Assembly (NCBI RefSeq): GCF_004798865.1
Contig: NW_025335568.1
Coordinates: 24,682,422-24,746,421, forward strand
Length of the DNA: 64,000 nt
Source: Varanus komodoensis
Lineage: Eukaryota; Chordata; Lepidosauria; Squamata; Varanidae
Direction of reading: 5' to 3'
Positions 48,556 through 59,733 of this stretch are shown here, piece after piece; within the stretch, counting starts at the first letter, position 1; each line of letters starts with the position of its first letter. The translations under genes were made by a program, and so were the position numbers. The notes beneath the pieces are model-generated. The model made no database searches. It was not told the DNA's origin and saw nothing but the letters and a program-made list of their open reading frames with translations.

Positions 48556-48914
48556 CCCTTAAAGAAGTGCTCTGGGTGATGATCTTATTATTTGGGAAGC
48601 CTGGTACATGAAGAGTCTGTCTTTCTGCCCCTTAGATCATAGGGTGTGCATAGGCATACTATAGAGCCTTTTCCCTTCTCTCCCAATCCCTCATTCCTAT
48701 AAACATTCCTCCTTCTCATTCATTGGTATTGATACAAAGAAATGCAAAAAAGCATTAGATTAAAATTAACTTGTTTTCTTGTTTGTTTTGCACTGTATAG
48801 ACATCAGTGCAAGTACACAAGTGCCTTGTGTAGCCAGCAGCTAAAGTACAGTGCATATGGAAGCTAGTTTCACATGGCTAGATGTGCATAAGAGACTACA
48901 TGGGAGCTTCATTG

Positions 48915-49500
48915 GTTTGTTGTTGTTATGTACCATCATATTGTTGCAACTCCCACTCTCCAAATTGCCCTGTCTTCACAGTCCTGCCCGGATCTTGTAA
49001 ATCCAAGGCTGTGGCTTCCTTTCTGGAGTCAATCCATCTCATATTTGGTGGTCTTCTTCCTCCTCCTCTTCTGCCTTCAACTTTCCCTAGCATAATTGTC
49101 TTCACCATAAGTCTTGCCTTGTGATGTGCCCAAAGTATGATGGCTTCACTCTTGCCATTTTTGTTTCTAGGAAAAGTTCTGACTTGATTTAATCTAGGAT
49201 TTAATCTATCTTTCTGTCAGTGCAGGGTATTACAAAGCAATCCTGCAGCACCATATTTTGAATGCATCAGTTTTCATCCCATCAGCTTTCCTCAGCTTCC
49301 AGCTTTCACACCCATAAATAATGATCAGGAATACAACAGTGTGGATGAACTTGGCCATGGTCTCCATTGAAACATCCTCACACTTGAGCATCTGTTCCAG
49401 TTCCTTCATTGCTGCCTTTTCAAAGTGTTCTAATTTCTTGGCTGAAGTCTCAATTTGAATTGGCAATTGAGTCAAACTATGGCAAAATCTTTCACAATTT
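48915..49500 (-). mobile_element. RTE/Bov-B-like LINE fragment (C-terminal part)
   Basis: On the minus strand a frame at 49230-49475 reads FLIIIYGCESWKLRKADGMK and then TDAFKIWCCR. This matches the 'MYGCESWTLRKAD...IDAFELWCWRR' signature of RTE/Bov-B-type reverse transcriptases. Downstream, at 48926-49108, IMLGKVEGRRGGGRRPPNMR followed by WIDS matches the 'LMLGKIEGRRRRGRQRMRWLD' block. The two are in order with a diverged gap between. It is truncated and inactive. The clade is likely, with R4-type as the alternative. Confidence 0.7.
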
Positions 49501-51591
49501 CATTTTTTAAAAAAAACATTGAAGCTTCATGTATGCTGCTTTGAATTCCATGATAGAAGAAAGGCAGCACATAAATGTTCTGAATAAAAGCAAATAATGA
49601 ATATCCTGTTTCTGTAGGGCCTTGAAATTGAGAAAGCAAACAAGCAAGCTGGGCCTTCTAGCATTTTAACAAGGACACAAGACTTACCCACAAGAGCATC
49701 AGTCACCACATAGGGCTTTTAAACTATGCAGTCCGTACTTGGTTCTCCATTTGATAGGTACTTAGTAAGGATTGGCCATAGAGAAAGTGGAAAATACAGG
49801 TGTTAGCTCATATAGGATAAACAGAGCAACAGAAGACTATGAATTCAATGCGGATGTGCCCACAATTTGAACCAAAAGCTTTTCATGGCATTACAGCTTA
49901 CTGGGCATGCAGCCCATCCATCTAAATATTTCAATTACATTAAAGTTATGGATTTGTCCTTTGTGTTCATCCACAGACATGAGGGGATGATGCTACAGTT
50001 TTTACACTCTGAGTCAGAATAGATTCAGTAGATCCAGTCTAGCATCCACAACTTCTGGATACTGTGAGGTGGGGTAATATGATATCAGAGCCCATATTTC
50101 AAGTAATCAGCTTCTGTGCTAATCTGAAGAACAGAGAATCTTCCTTTGGAGCAGTGATGTAAACCTGGCATAATGTCATATATCTGAGTTGGATCCAAAG
50201 CCTTTGGATAAAAAGGTATCTGGATAAACAAATGTGCTAGCATTTACTTATGTTTCATGTTTCCATGGGGCAACTGCATATAAAGAGAATATTTTCTGAT
50301 AAACTGAGGTTTCTACTTGCTTATTCTTCAACACCATTGCTTAAACACCCCTCACCCCTTTCCTACTAACTTTGCATGCCTGAATAGAAGGACACTAAAG
50401 TGGGAAGTTCAGTTGAGGGTTTACTTGTAGGCACTGTCAGAGATGAACCAGCAGTTTACCAAGGAGTTAAACCAGAAAGTCAGAGCCAAAACCACAAGAC
50501 CGGGGGTCGGGGGAGGGGGGAGAAAGCACAAGTGGCATTTGATTATATGTGTGGGCCTAGGGCGTATTTGCCTGTCACAGAGCAATGTGTAAATAAATGG
50601 TAACTCATTCCAAAACAACAACTTCTATAATGGGTGTTTATGTAGTGCCAAGCCATACACAAAATGAAATCAGCCACCTGTTATCATAGATGTTATGCTA
50701 AGAAACATTGCAAGGTGCTTTTATATCTTAAACCATTTTGAGCCACTGTATTTATTTATTGAAAAGGTTTATTATGTTTGAAATGTGAATATATTTTCAT
50801 TAACAAAACACATAGCATCACCCCTATCCAGTCATATGTCTGAAGCATCCAAAGCAAAGGGATACTCACTTCATTTTCACATGTAAGGCATATGTTCAAC
50901 TTTATTGCACAGCGGCATATACAATTTAGAGCAGCGTGCTGTCCATGGGTTACAGCTGGGGATGGAAGAACTAGGAATGCTTGAATTCACTGAGGTTTTC
51001 TGAACTCTATTTTGCCTTACTTTTGTTCTTATTTTTCTTTTCATTTGAATGGGAAAATTGGACATTTCTGTGCACATATTTCAAAGGTTCACACTAAGCT
51101 GGTTCCCACATAACAATCACATAAAACAAGTATGGGCTCAGTATGAGTTATCATTCAGTTCTGTGCTGTGATTAGATGAAGATTCTGCACTATGGTGTAC
51201 TATAGGTTATCAACTAGCAGTAACCAGGGCTTCACAATTCTACAACAAACTTCATGTTTAACAACCCATGGTTAAACCATAGTGCAGGGATCACATATAA
51301 AAACAACCCCTGATTCAGCAACAACTTATAGGCCCATAACCAATATGCAACTCATGCTCTGAGATTCTGAGTTGTGCATATTTGTGAGCTAGGCCATTTG
51401 CAAATCCATAAAACATGTATTTCTTGGAAAAATGCTAATTTTAAATTGCATTTTGAAAATGAATACACATTTACTGAATGCAATTGTAAATTTGGGAATT
51501 TGCTATTTTTTCCAGTAAATGTACTCTCATGGCAAATAAGGCAAGTCTGATTTATTTATGAAAAAAATGAAAATTTTCTGTGTGTCTAATT
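49501..51591. other. No gene seen
   Basis: No exon is supported. Around 51110-51300 lies a diverged stretch with AACCCATGGTTAAACCATAG, an inverted motif typical of reptile MITEs. The family is unknown. Confidence 0.4.
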
Positions 51592-51783
51592 ATGAGTTAG
51601 TGGTAGAGTATGTAATTTGCCTGCAGAAGGCCCTGGGTTCTGTCTGTAGCATCTGTAAGGAAGATGGCTTCTCCATCTTTGAGTGATACTCTTGCCGAAA
51701 TCCCTGGAGTGTCACTTAAATACACAGGTGTACATAATACTGAGGTAGAGAAACCAGTGTTCTGACTCATTATAGGGTTGCTG
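51592..51783 (+). mobile_element. tRNA-derived SINE, diverged
   Basis: Starts with a tRNA-like A-box region, TTAGTGGTAGAGTATGTAAT, and a B-box-like GGGTTCTGTCTGTAG. It continues with CTTGCCGAAATCCCTGGAG and ends CTGACTCATTATAGGGTTGC. The order matches the common reptile SINE 'AGCTCAGTGGTAGAGCATCTGC...TCTGACTCAGTATAAGGCAG'. It is old. Confidence 0.7.
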
Positions 51784-53741
51784 CTTCTGTTACGTTGCCT
51801 CCAGGCAGCCCAAAGCTGATAAAGCTGCTGCTGTTTTTATCTTGCCATTCCACCAAGGAGCTTTTTGACCATTTTCTTTCCAAAGAGCTGGCATTAATTG
51901 CCATCCACAACTATTCTTAAGCATGAAAACTGCAGTGCCACAAATAGATGAGTATGCAAGCCATGGCTGCATTATTTTACTCTTAGGTGGAATTTCAGGG
52001 TCACTGTAGAGTACCATATTGAATGCAAAAGGGCAAAGGAATCTATCCCAAGAACTTGTAAGTTCTCATTTTCCTTAATATAGATGGTGGTCAGCACATC
52101 AGCAGTGTACACCGCTAAGAAAATAATTGTGCCTACCAGTTAAAATAGAATAAAATCTCTACAAAAGAGTGGTATAGAGAGAGTATAAGGAGCATTTTCT
52201 TTCATCCAAGCCTGCTGCCACTTGAGATCTTCAGGGGAGGTCCTATGTGTTTCTTTCTTGTTAGAACAACCATAGCAATGGCCACTTTGGTTCTGACACC
52301 TTATTTATGGGGTGAGGAAATGTGGGAAACCAGATAAACTCCTTTATTTTCTAGGCTTTTAAAGCAATTGAAACATTTTAAGGTCATACTGACTGCTCTG
52401 TTTTATCCCCTGGTTGTTTTTAATACATGCTTGAATGCATAGCAAAATCAAATTTACATGGAATCTGAGTATTTAAAACACAGCAAAGAAGACCATAATC
52501 ATGTATACACTTTCCTGCAAGTAATCCCTGTTGTGGAATTTACAGATGAGTCAGCATGTTACTGGGCTGCAGGATTCTTCAATACTTGAGTGTATTTTAA
52601 AATATTCCTCTGATGTTGTTGGATACAGCTGCTATCATGTGGTATTAGTTAGAAAAGGTTGGATCCAAACTTAGTCATACTTAAAATGGAGGTAAATGGG
52701 AATGAAGTAGTTAGGGCTTAATCTGTAGTCCTAAACACACTTTCTAGGGAGGAAATCTCATTGAACAATATGAGATTTACTTCTGAGTTAACCTGTACAG
52801 ATGGTACACAAAGGCTCCCATCTTGGTATGCATTACAGCATAATCATCTGCTTGTTCCTAAGTGTGGATTTAGCTGGAGCATAAGTTAACGCTTAAGTAG
52901 ATAACAGATTTTCTCTTGCCTGTGAAGTTGCAACAAGGTCATGTCTTTTGCATTTTTGTCATGTTCATTTGTCTTATGGAATAATTTGTCATTCACATTT
53001 CATCCCTTTAATACAACTGTACTAAGGATTTTCTCTAAGTCCTCCTTGCAAAATAGAATTCAGGAAGTTATTATTATTTACGCAGCCAGTAGATCACATA
53101 AAATTACATGTTAATATGCTGCATTGTATTATGATTATTATATTACATTACACTTGTTAGGAGTAAGTCCTAATAAAGGAGCATCACTCCATATCTTTTA
53201 AATTTTAATCCAGCTGCTGCCAGTCAAGCATTTAAAAGTTGACCACTTTTATAGTAAAGGATAATAACTCCTTTCAGTTGTATGGTATATTAAAGACACT
53301 GTTATGCCTTGTCTAAGGTGGTGGGGTAAGTAAAGTTTTTAGTTTGCAATGTCTGGTGCAGAATAAATTCCCATTTTTGGTTTAATACCTCCCACGCCTG
53401 TCTTTTGCTCAACGTATACTTCAAGCACTTGTAGTCATACAGCAAGCTAATGAAATTTGCAGAACACACAGACTGCATTTAGATGTCATGTTATTGCCCG
53501 TTCATACACTGTGTATGACCACATATCTTCCTAATTCTCAAAGAATATGAATTGGACGATTGGGAATGTGATGTCTGATTGCAGCGTCTACAGCCTCTCT
53601 TGATTGAGAAAATCCATGACATGTTCATATTATGTTGCCCATTAACCAAGAAAAGTAGAAAAGTTAGTTTTGTGTTGATATGCCTCGTTTGTTTATGTAG
53701 GACTTCAGAAGAAATCTGGGCAGACTATTGAGCATTACTCT
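51784..53741. other. No gene seen
   Basis: It holds a copy of the roughly 80-bp repeat at 52722-52800. The minus frame at 51790-52017 is protein-like in composition (GWQLMPALWKENGQKAPWW) but unrecognised and without clear splice support. Confidence 0.4.
52722..52800. repeat. ~80-bp inverted-end repeat copy
   Basis: Begins GTAGTCCTAAACACACTTTC, has ATCTCATTGAACAATATGAG and TTTACTTCTGAGTTAACC. The last inverted end is degenerate. Confidence 0.5.
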
Positions 53742-53877
53742 CTAGCTCCAAAGTGATTCCATGCGCAGAATACGATTCAGGATGTGGGCATTATGGTCCC
53801 TGTAGATGAAGGCTCCTGGTGCTACCAGTCTGAAGGCGTTGTTCAGCTCTTCTGTCTTCCTCCCATTAATAGATTTT
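53742..53877 (-). other. Possible minus-strand terminal exon or gene relic
   Basis: On the minus strand a strong acceptor (CATCTTTTTCCTTGTGGCAG) precedes an open frame of 44 codons that ends in a stop. It begins KSINGRKTEELN, continues NAFRLVAPGAFIYRDHNAHI and ends RILRMESLWS. The composition is like real coding sequence and CpGs are kept, which is unusual nearby. I do not recognise the protein. It could be a last exon of a minus-strand gene, a processed-pseudogene piece or chance. No partner exon was found upstream on that strand. Confidence 0.3.
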
Positions 53878-56435
53878 CTGCCACAAGGAAAAAGATGAAA
53901 GAAATGGAGGGAAAGTGATGAGTTGAAGATGACATTGTCTGAATCCCCTATAAAAATCCATGAATGAGGCAGGGCAATGGGATGGCAAAGTCTCATTTGG
54001 AAGCACTCCCAGATTCTCTTTGGGTGTTAACTTACAATACTGGGAGCATTGGGTTTTTTCAATGATATTCAAGGCCTGTAATTATTATGTGATCCACTGT
54101 GTTGAGTTTTGTCTTGTTTTTCAGTCTGCAGTTTTGTTTTGTTTTTAATTCCCAGAACAGGTAGCAAGTGCATTTGCTATGCTAGGATTTCCCCTTGTTT
54201 CCATTTCATTGCAATTCACAACACAGGTGGAACTTGTCAAACTTTCTCCCCACACCTCAATACCATTTTAATGTATCAAATCTACCGTACAATATGTCTG
54301 TATTGATATAAAAGTATCAATGAATTATTTGAAAAGAGACACGACCCCTAGCTAGGTTGTGTGGGAGAAAACTGACTATTTTAACTTCTCTTAGTAGTAC
54401 ACATGAAAGTTTTAATATTTGACTCACCTCGGTATGCCACTTGCTTCCACAGTCCCACTTGTTTTTAAGGTGTTTTAAACATTAATGAGATACAGTTCCA
54501 AATGCATTTTAGAAGCACTTTAGAAGATAACTCTTTCAAATATGTATAAGAAATTTTGCTTTAAAGCACCCAATGCCACAACTGAACATTCAGCTATAGC
54601 AGGACAATAAGATGTCTTTAGTTAGGCAGCATGTTAATCATGACATTTTAAAAGCACAAAGTGGGTTTCTTTCATGTTTAGGTTAGATTATAACAGGCAT
54701 ACAAACTTCTGTGTCTGGCTGTAAAAGGGCAAACAGCCTTTTCATGCAGACATTAGCTTCTCATAGGGAATGAAGATTGGGAGAAGTCAGTTGGGGGACT
54801 GCTCCCCAGGCTCTCCCTGTTCATTAGGGGAGACCAAAATTTAATCCTCAGGTTCAAAGGACAGTGGTACCTCGTGGGGGTTGCATGGGCCAGATTTGGG
54901 ATCCAAAGCAGTGAATCCTACTTCAGAAGGACCAGGAACTCCCAAGAGTCACTGTAACTGCAGCCTTCCGTTTCTGAGTGCTCTCTGTCCTGTGCCAGTT
55001 GTTAATATATAACAAGCCATGGTTTGTTAGAGTGGTTGGGTTTACAGAACGTAACAACCCTGTTTTGAAATAAATGGGAATTGCTTTTATAGGCAAAATA
55101 TCTTTAAAAAAGCTTCCCCACAACACAGGAAACATTGATCGCAAAACAACAACAAATGGGGTGAGGAAAGACATTCAAGCTACCACAGTATTAAAAAGGA
55201 AGACAAAAACAAAACCCCTGAAACCTTGTTAGGGAAAAGAAGTCAATGATTCACTTCAGGATAGGATACTGACTTACAATTCAGATAACATTAAAAAATA
55301 ACAAAGTAACCTGGAAGATTGTTTTGTAACCCTGCCTGCCACCAAATTGCATTTTTAATAATACAGTAACATACTGAATTTTAAAAGTGTATTTAAAACT
55401 GTAATTTCAGTTTTTGTGGTCTGGCCCAAGGAATTGTGTCAGTACAAGTTCTCCTGAAACAAATGTAGATTACTTTAATAGGGTGACTGGTTTATCACTC
55501 CATCTGCTTTTTAACAATTATTTCTGAAGTAAAACATGTTCACAGTGGTCACGAATGTTGCCTGGAGCCATGCAGTAAGCCTGTTAATTCTGAATATCTA
55601 TGTTATGCTATTATACTTCCCTGTCCGCCAAAACAAAATTTGCTTGCCTCAAGCCTCTCTTGTCTCCCTTGATCATAATAATGTAAAACACCATTTTCTC
55701 CAAATAATCAGCACAATGCAAATTCCTCTCCAATGCCTCCAACACAGCAATTCAAAAAGAAAAACACACATACAAGAAGTACTATTTTTAAAATAATTGC
55801 TTTGTGAATATATAATTGCAGAAATTGGTAAATGCTATTAGTGATGCGCTTTTAAATAAATTCTGGTATGATGATAGAGTCTGAAGGATAATTGTAAGAT
55901 GAACAGTATATAGAAGAACATATATAAATAATAAGGATATATATTTCCTGTCAGTTGGTAATGGTTGGAATAATGGTGAAAGTGTTTGTTTTTTTTAATC
56001 CAGCATAGAAAAATATCCTGTTAAATTCAGTGTGACAGTGATCTGGTTCCCTGTGTTGTTCAACTGAAACTCCTTTTGCTTTGTCATTGTACAAGTTAGA
56101 TTAAGGCATTACGTGGCATCCTACTTTTGAAGGCACAGCAGGCTTGTTCTTTTGGATAGCACTGTGCTGAATGATTGCAGTTAGATATAATGATAAACCA
56201 TAGTGATGGTAATGGACAACAGCAAGTCTCAGGTTTACATGCTTTCCTTTCCCCTTCCCTTTTCTCATCTTTTCTCCTTTTCCAAAACAACTGCAAAAGG
56301 AGATTAAAAGCTGCTGTTTTGTTTTGCTTATTTTATGAAGTGTGATTGGCCATTTTGCTCAGATCTGCTTAATCTTATAGTTTGATTTAACTAAAATGAC
56401 TTCATGCATGAGTAAGATTACAAAATGCTAAAATA
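53878..56435. other. No gene seen
   Basis: AT-rich sequence without supported exons or clear repeats. Confidence 0.5.
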
Positions 56436-56560
56436 GCTTTCCCCAAGCTAGTTTTGGGTTCTGACTACCAGGATTCCTGACTGTTGACCATGTTAGATGA
56501 ATCTGACCAGAGTTGAAGTCCAAAACATTTGGAGGGCACCAGGTTGAGGACGGTTGTGCT
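56436..56560. repeat. Fold-back interspersed repeat, copy 2
   Basis: The left end GCTTTCCCCAAGCTAG and the right end GAGGGCACCAGGTTGAGGAC are the diverged mirror ends of a repeat whose full form reads CCCCAACCTGGTGCCCTCCAG...CTGGAGGGCACCAGGTTGGGG. A related copy is at 3537. Confidence 0.55.
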
Positions 56561-57017
56561 GACTGTGGGTCACCAAAAATTGAAGCAAAAGGTTCTGATT
56601 TTCTTGTGGCTGAATGTGAGGAAGAAGGGAAAAGGAGAACTTAAGCCCAAGCCTTGCTTGGGTCATTCCTGTCATGATGAGCCATCATTTATCATGATGT
56701 CTGAATGCAGACAGTATCTTATAGGCCCCTTCCAACAATACCTTTCAATGATTCTGTTCCATGAATCCTACAATCCCCTCTCCTAATTGCCCAAGTTAGT
56801 TTTCAGATGGGTTCATGTAAGGGACAGTTCCTATATACCACCTCTGGAATCTCTCAGTGAACAATGCTTTATGCTCCCCCCCCCCCAGTGTTCTAGGTGG
56901 TACCCCTTTTTTTTCACTTGAGGCAAAGTTAGTCCCGGTACACTTAGCGCCATTATTTTGGAGAAGTTGTGTCATGGAAGTGGTATGATGGTTGGGGTTC
57001 TTCTGGATGGTTAAACT

Positions 57018-57110
57018 TGCAATCCTATATGCATTTACCTGGGAATAAGTTCCACTGAAAACAATAGATTTCTGAGTAGGTTTACTCAGTTACTTCTGAT
57101 GAATAGGATA
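57018..57110. repeat. ~80-bp inverted-end repeat copy
   Basis: A good copy: TGCAATCCTATATGCATTTA, CCTGGGAATAAGTTCCACTG, TTTCTGAGTAGG, and a diverged right end reading GAATAGGATA. Confidence 0.65.
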
Positions 57111-58470
57111 CATATATGATATACACATTGTATTGTAAGTCATGGACCATTTCTAGATTATGAAAACACATGATGGCCATTGTTTACATGAACATATACT
57201 ATCAAAAGCTCTAGTATATTTTTTTCAAAATAAGAAAAACAAAACAGGTATGCTAATGCTTCCTATTAGTTCACTTCCTCTTAACATATGAAGATAGAAG
57301 CTTTTGACTTCACATTTAACAATTCATAAAACATAATGGAAAGACAGTTAATTCTCAGCTATGAAAGGAACAAAGTTGATTATATATTCCAACTCTGATA
57401 AGCTCCAATGAATTTACAACCTGCAAAGAGATAAACACTCAATAGGCAAAGTGTTCCCCCTCAGAGTATCTGCTGCACCTGTTGCATTCTTTGTCTTTCA
57501 GGTAGCAATTCAAGGTATAAGGCACCTGTGAAGAAAAAAAAATGACCCAATCTTATCAACCACACTCATTCTCTAATATCTAAACTGCATCTTTTCAGAA
57601 TATCCAAATACTACATTGCACATCTGATGTATGGCTTTCACTTTTTCATTTATCTTCCAGTAATCTGTCTCTGCTTCATGTCCTTCAGATTTTCTGCTTG
57701 TTATATGGAATTTTGCTTTTTCAGTGTGTCAGTTCATGTTTTCTAGCTAAGGGTGCCAGTCAGTGAGGTCACTTGCAACCTTCAGAATTTGGAGGACTGT
57801 GGCATGCAGTCGAGGACTGAATGTTGGCTGTGTCTTTTGCCCTGTCCGCAAGGAGGAGAGCTGAGGCACCACTGAGGTTCTTCATATTCTGGTGGAGCCT
57901 CATTCTCTTCTTCCTGCTCCTGCAATGCCTCAGTGATGGCATGGATGTTGCGCTTGGGACTTCGGCATCACGGCCAGCACAGAAAGAACCAAAATGGCAG
58001 CACAATTTATATTCTTAAATTATGTGTATTATTATAATTTGACTCGACAAAGTCCTGAACTTCCAGAGAACAGTATGTTAGATAGATGTTACATTTTTCA
58101 ATAAACCTATTATGTTTGTCTACACTTCTTTATTCTTAATACTCTTTGTAATGGAAGAATATATCCCACACATAGAGGCATATCAGTGTATTTGTAGAGG
58201 CCTGTCAGTACTCAGGCAGGGTCATTCTCACCACCCTTGACATGGTGAGGATCCAAATGATGGATCCTTCCTATTTAATGCCACTATTATGTTATAGCTT
58301 TGCCATGGGGAGAACTTGTAGTAAAGGTGTTTCTCTGTTTGTTTGTTTATTTATTTATTGCTACTGCAACATCTGAAAGATACATGATAACGGGAAAGAA
58401 CAATTGCTTTACAGGCAATTATGCAGCTTATTAAAACTACAAGAACATTTTTAAGGTGCAGCACAAACAA

Positions 58471-58508
58471 GCTCTCCTCCTCCTCCTCCTCCTCCTCCTC
58501 CTCCTCCT
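58471..58508 (+). repeat. (CTC)n microsatellite
   Basis: About eleven CTC units flanked by GCT and CTTG. Confidence 0.95.
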
Positions 58509-59194
58509 TGAAAAGCTATTTAATGGAAACACTTGATTCTTTTCTTTTTCTGGTCCAGAGCTATTCAGCCTGGATAAAAGCTTTCTAAATGAAAGAAAAT
58601 ATGTGAAAAACAAAACTCTTTACACCTCCAACTCAATTTACCAACTCAATTTACCTACCTTATGAAAACCATCTAAAGGAAATGTGTTATTCTGAAAATG
58701 ATTGTCTAGTCTAGGTACAGATGGTGTATAAGAAGGAAGTACATAGGGAAAACAACCTCCTTTATCATGAGGAGACAAAGTCATTTCTTAGTCATCAAAC
58801 TGAATTTTCCAGGACAGTTTTTGTCATTGTCATTTGTCAAAATGCTCTCATAAACTGCAGCATCCTACTTGACTAGTCAATGAAAGACCAGATAATCAGT
58901 GAATCCTGTAGAAAGAAGCACTGGAAGAACTTTGAAGTGGTTGACACAGTCAGATGGGCAAGCATGGAAGACTTGTGGCATTCGTGTTATATATGCTTTA
59001 TTTGCAAATATTTAGGCAGAGTGTAAATGGGGCAAATGAGTTCTGCAGGAAGATCTACTATCTTGCTGTATCATCACTGACACACCACAAACAGAGAAAG
59101 CATGGGCCCCAAATTGTTTGACGTTCAGTCAGCAGACACTTAACTCTTTCTTCATGTGCAGCATTGTTTCACTGCTGAGTCTCACATATACACC

Positions 59195-59627
59195 ACAGTC
59201 CTATACATGTCGTCTTAAAATTAACTCCTACTGAATTCAATGGGGCTTACTTTCAGATAAAAAGGTAAAGGTTTCCCCTTGACATTAAGTCCAGTCATGC
59301 CTGACTCTAGGGGGTGGTGCTCATCTCCGTTTCCTAGCGAAGGGAGCCAGCGTTTGCCTGCAGACAGTCTCCGTGGTCATGTGGCCGGCATGACTAAACA
59401 CCGAAGTGCACAGAATGCTGTTATCTGCCCACCGAAGTGGTACCTTTTTATACTTGCATTTGCATGCTTTCGAACTGCAAGGTTAGCAGGAGCTGGGACA
59501 GAGTACAGGAGCTCACCCCGTCTGCGGATTCGAACTGCCGACCTTTCGATCAACCAGCCCAGCAGCTCAGTGGTTTAACCCACTGTGCCACTTACTTTCA
59601 GATAAGTGGATATAAAATTGCAGTCAG
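59195..59627. repeat. ~80-bp inverted-end repeat split by a SINE
   Basis: The left part (CAGTCCTATACATG... to GGGGCTTACTTTCAGATAA) ends at 59260 and the right part resumes at 59591, ending GATATAAAATTGCAGTC. The interruption is the SINE at 59261-59590. Confidence 0.75.
59261..59590 (-). mobile_element. tRNA-derived SINE with 15-bp target duplication
   Basis: On the minus strand it starts GTGGCACAGTGGGTTAAACC (A-box region), with a canonical B box in GGTCGGCAGTTCGAATCCG. The body includes GGCCACATGACCACGGAGAC and the 3' end reads GGGGAAACCTTTACC. It is flanked by perfect copies of CTTACTTTCAGATAA at 59246-59260 and 59591-59605, proof of retrotransposed insertion. It is well preserved and probably the youngest SINE in the window. 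Confidence 0.92.
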
Positions 59628-59660
59628 AGATACTTACCTTATCTCACCCTTTCAGTAAGG

Positions 59661-59733
59661 CTGCAGTCCTATGCATATTTATCTGGAGAAAGGTTCCATG
59701 AACTTAACTTCTGAGTAGATATGTATAGAATTA
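59661..59733. repeat. ~80-bp inverted-end repeat copy
   Basis: Begins CTGCAGTCCTATGCATATTT, has ATCTGGAGAAAGGTTCCATG, and ends ACTTCTGAGTAGATATGTATAG. It lies 35 bases after the SINE-split copy. Confidence 0.6.

Larger units (their letters stand above)
56561..59194. other. No gene seen
   Basis: A C-run near 56876-56886, a copy of the roughly 80-bp repeat at 57018-57110, and a (CTC)n tract at 58471-58508. The patch at 57735-58010 is richer in GC and carries open frames on both strands, but no product is recognised. Confidence 0.45.

Noticed and set aside
59500-59590. Possible functional tRNA gene (A and B boxes present)
   Set aside because: The boxes belong to a SINE with a 15-bp target duplication. 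The remainder does not fold as a complete tRNA cloverleaf by eye.
59279-59658. Frames of 99 and 73 residues
   Set aside because: They are read through the tRNA SINE at 59261-59590.
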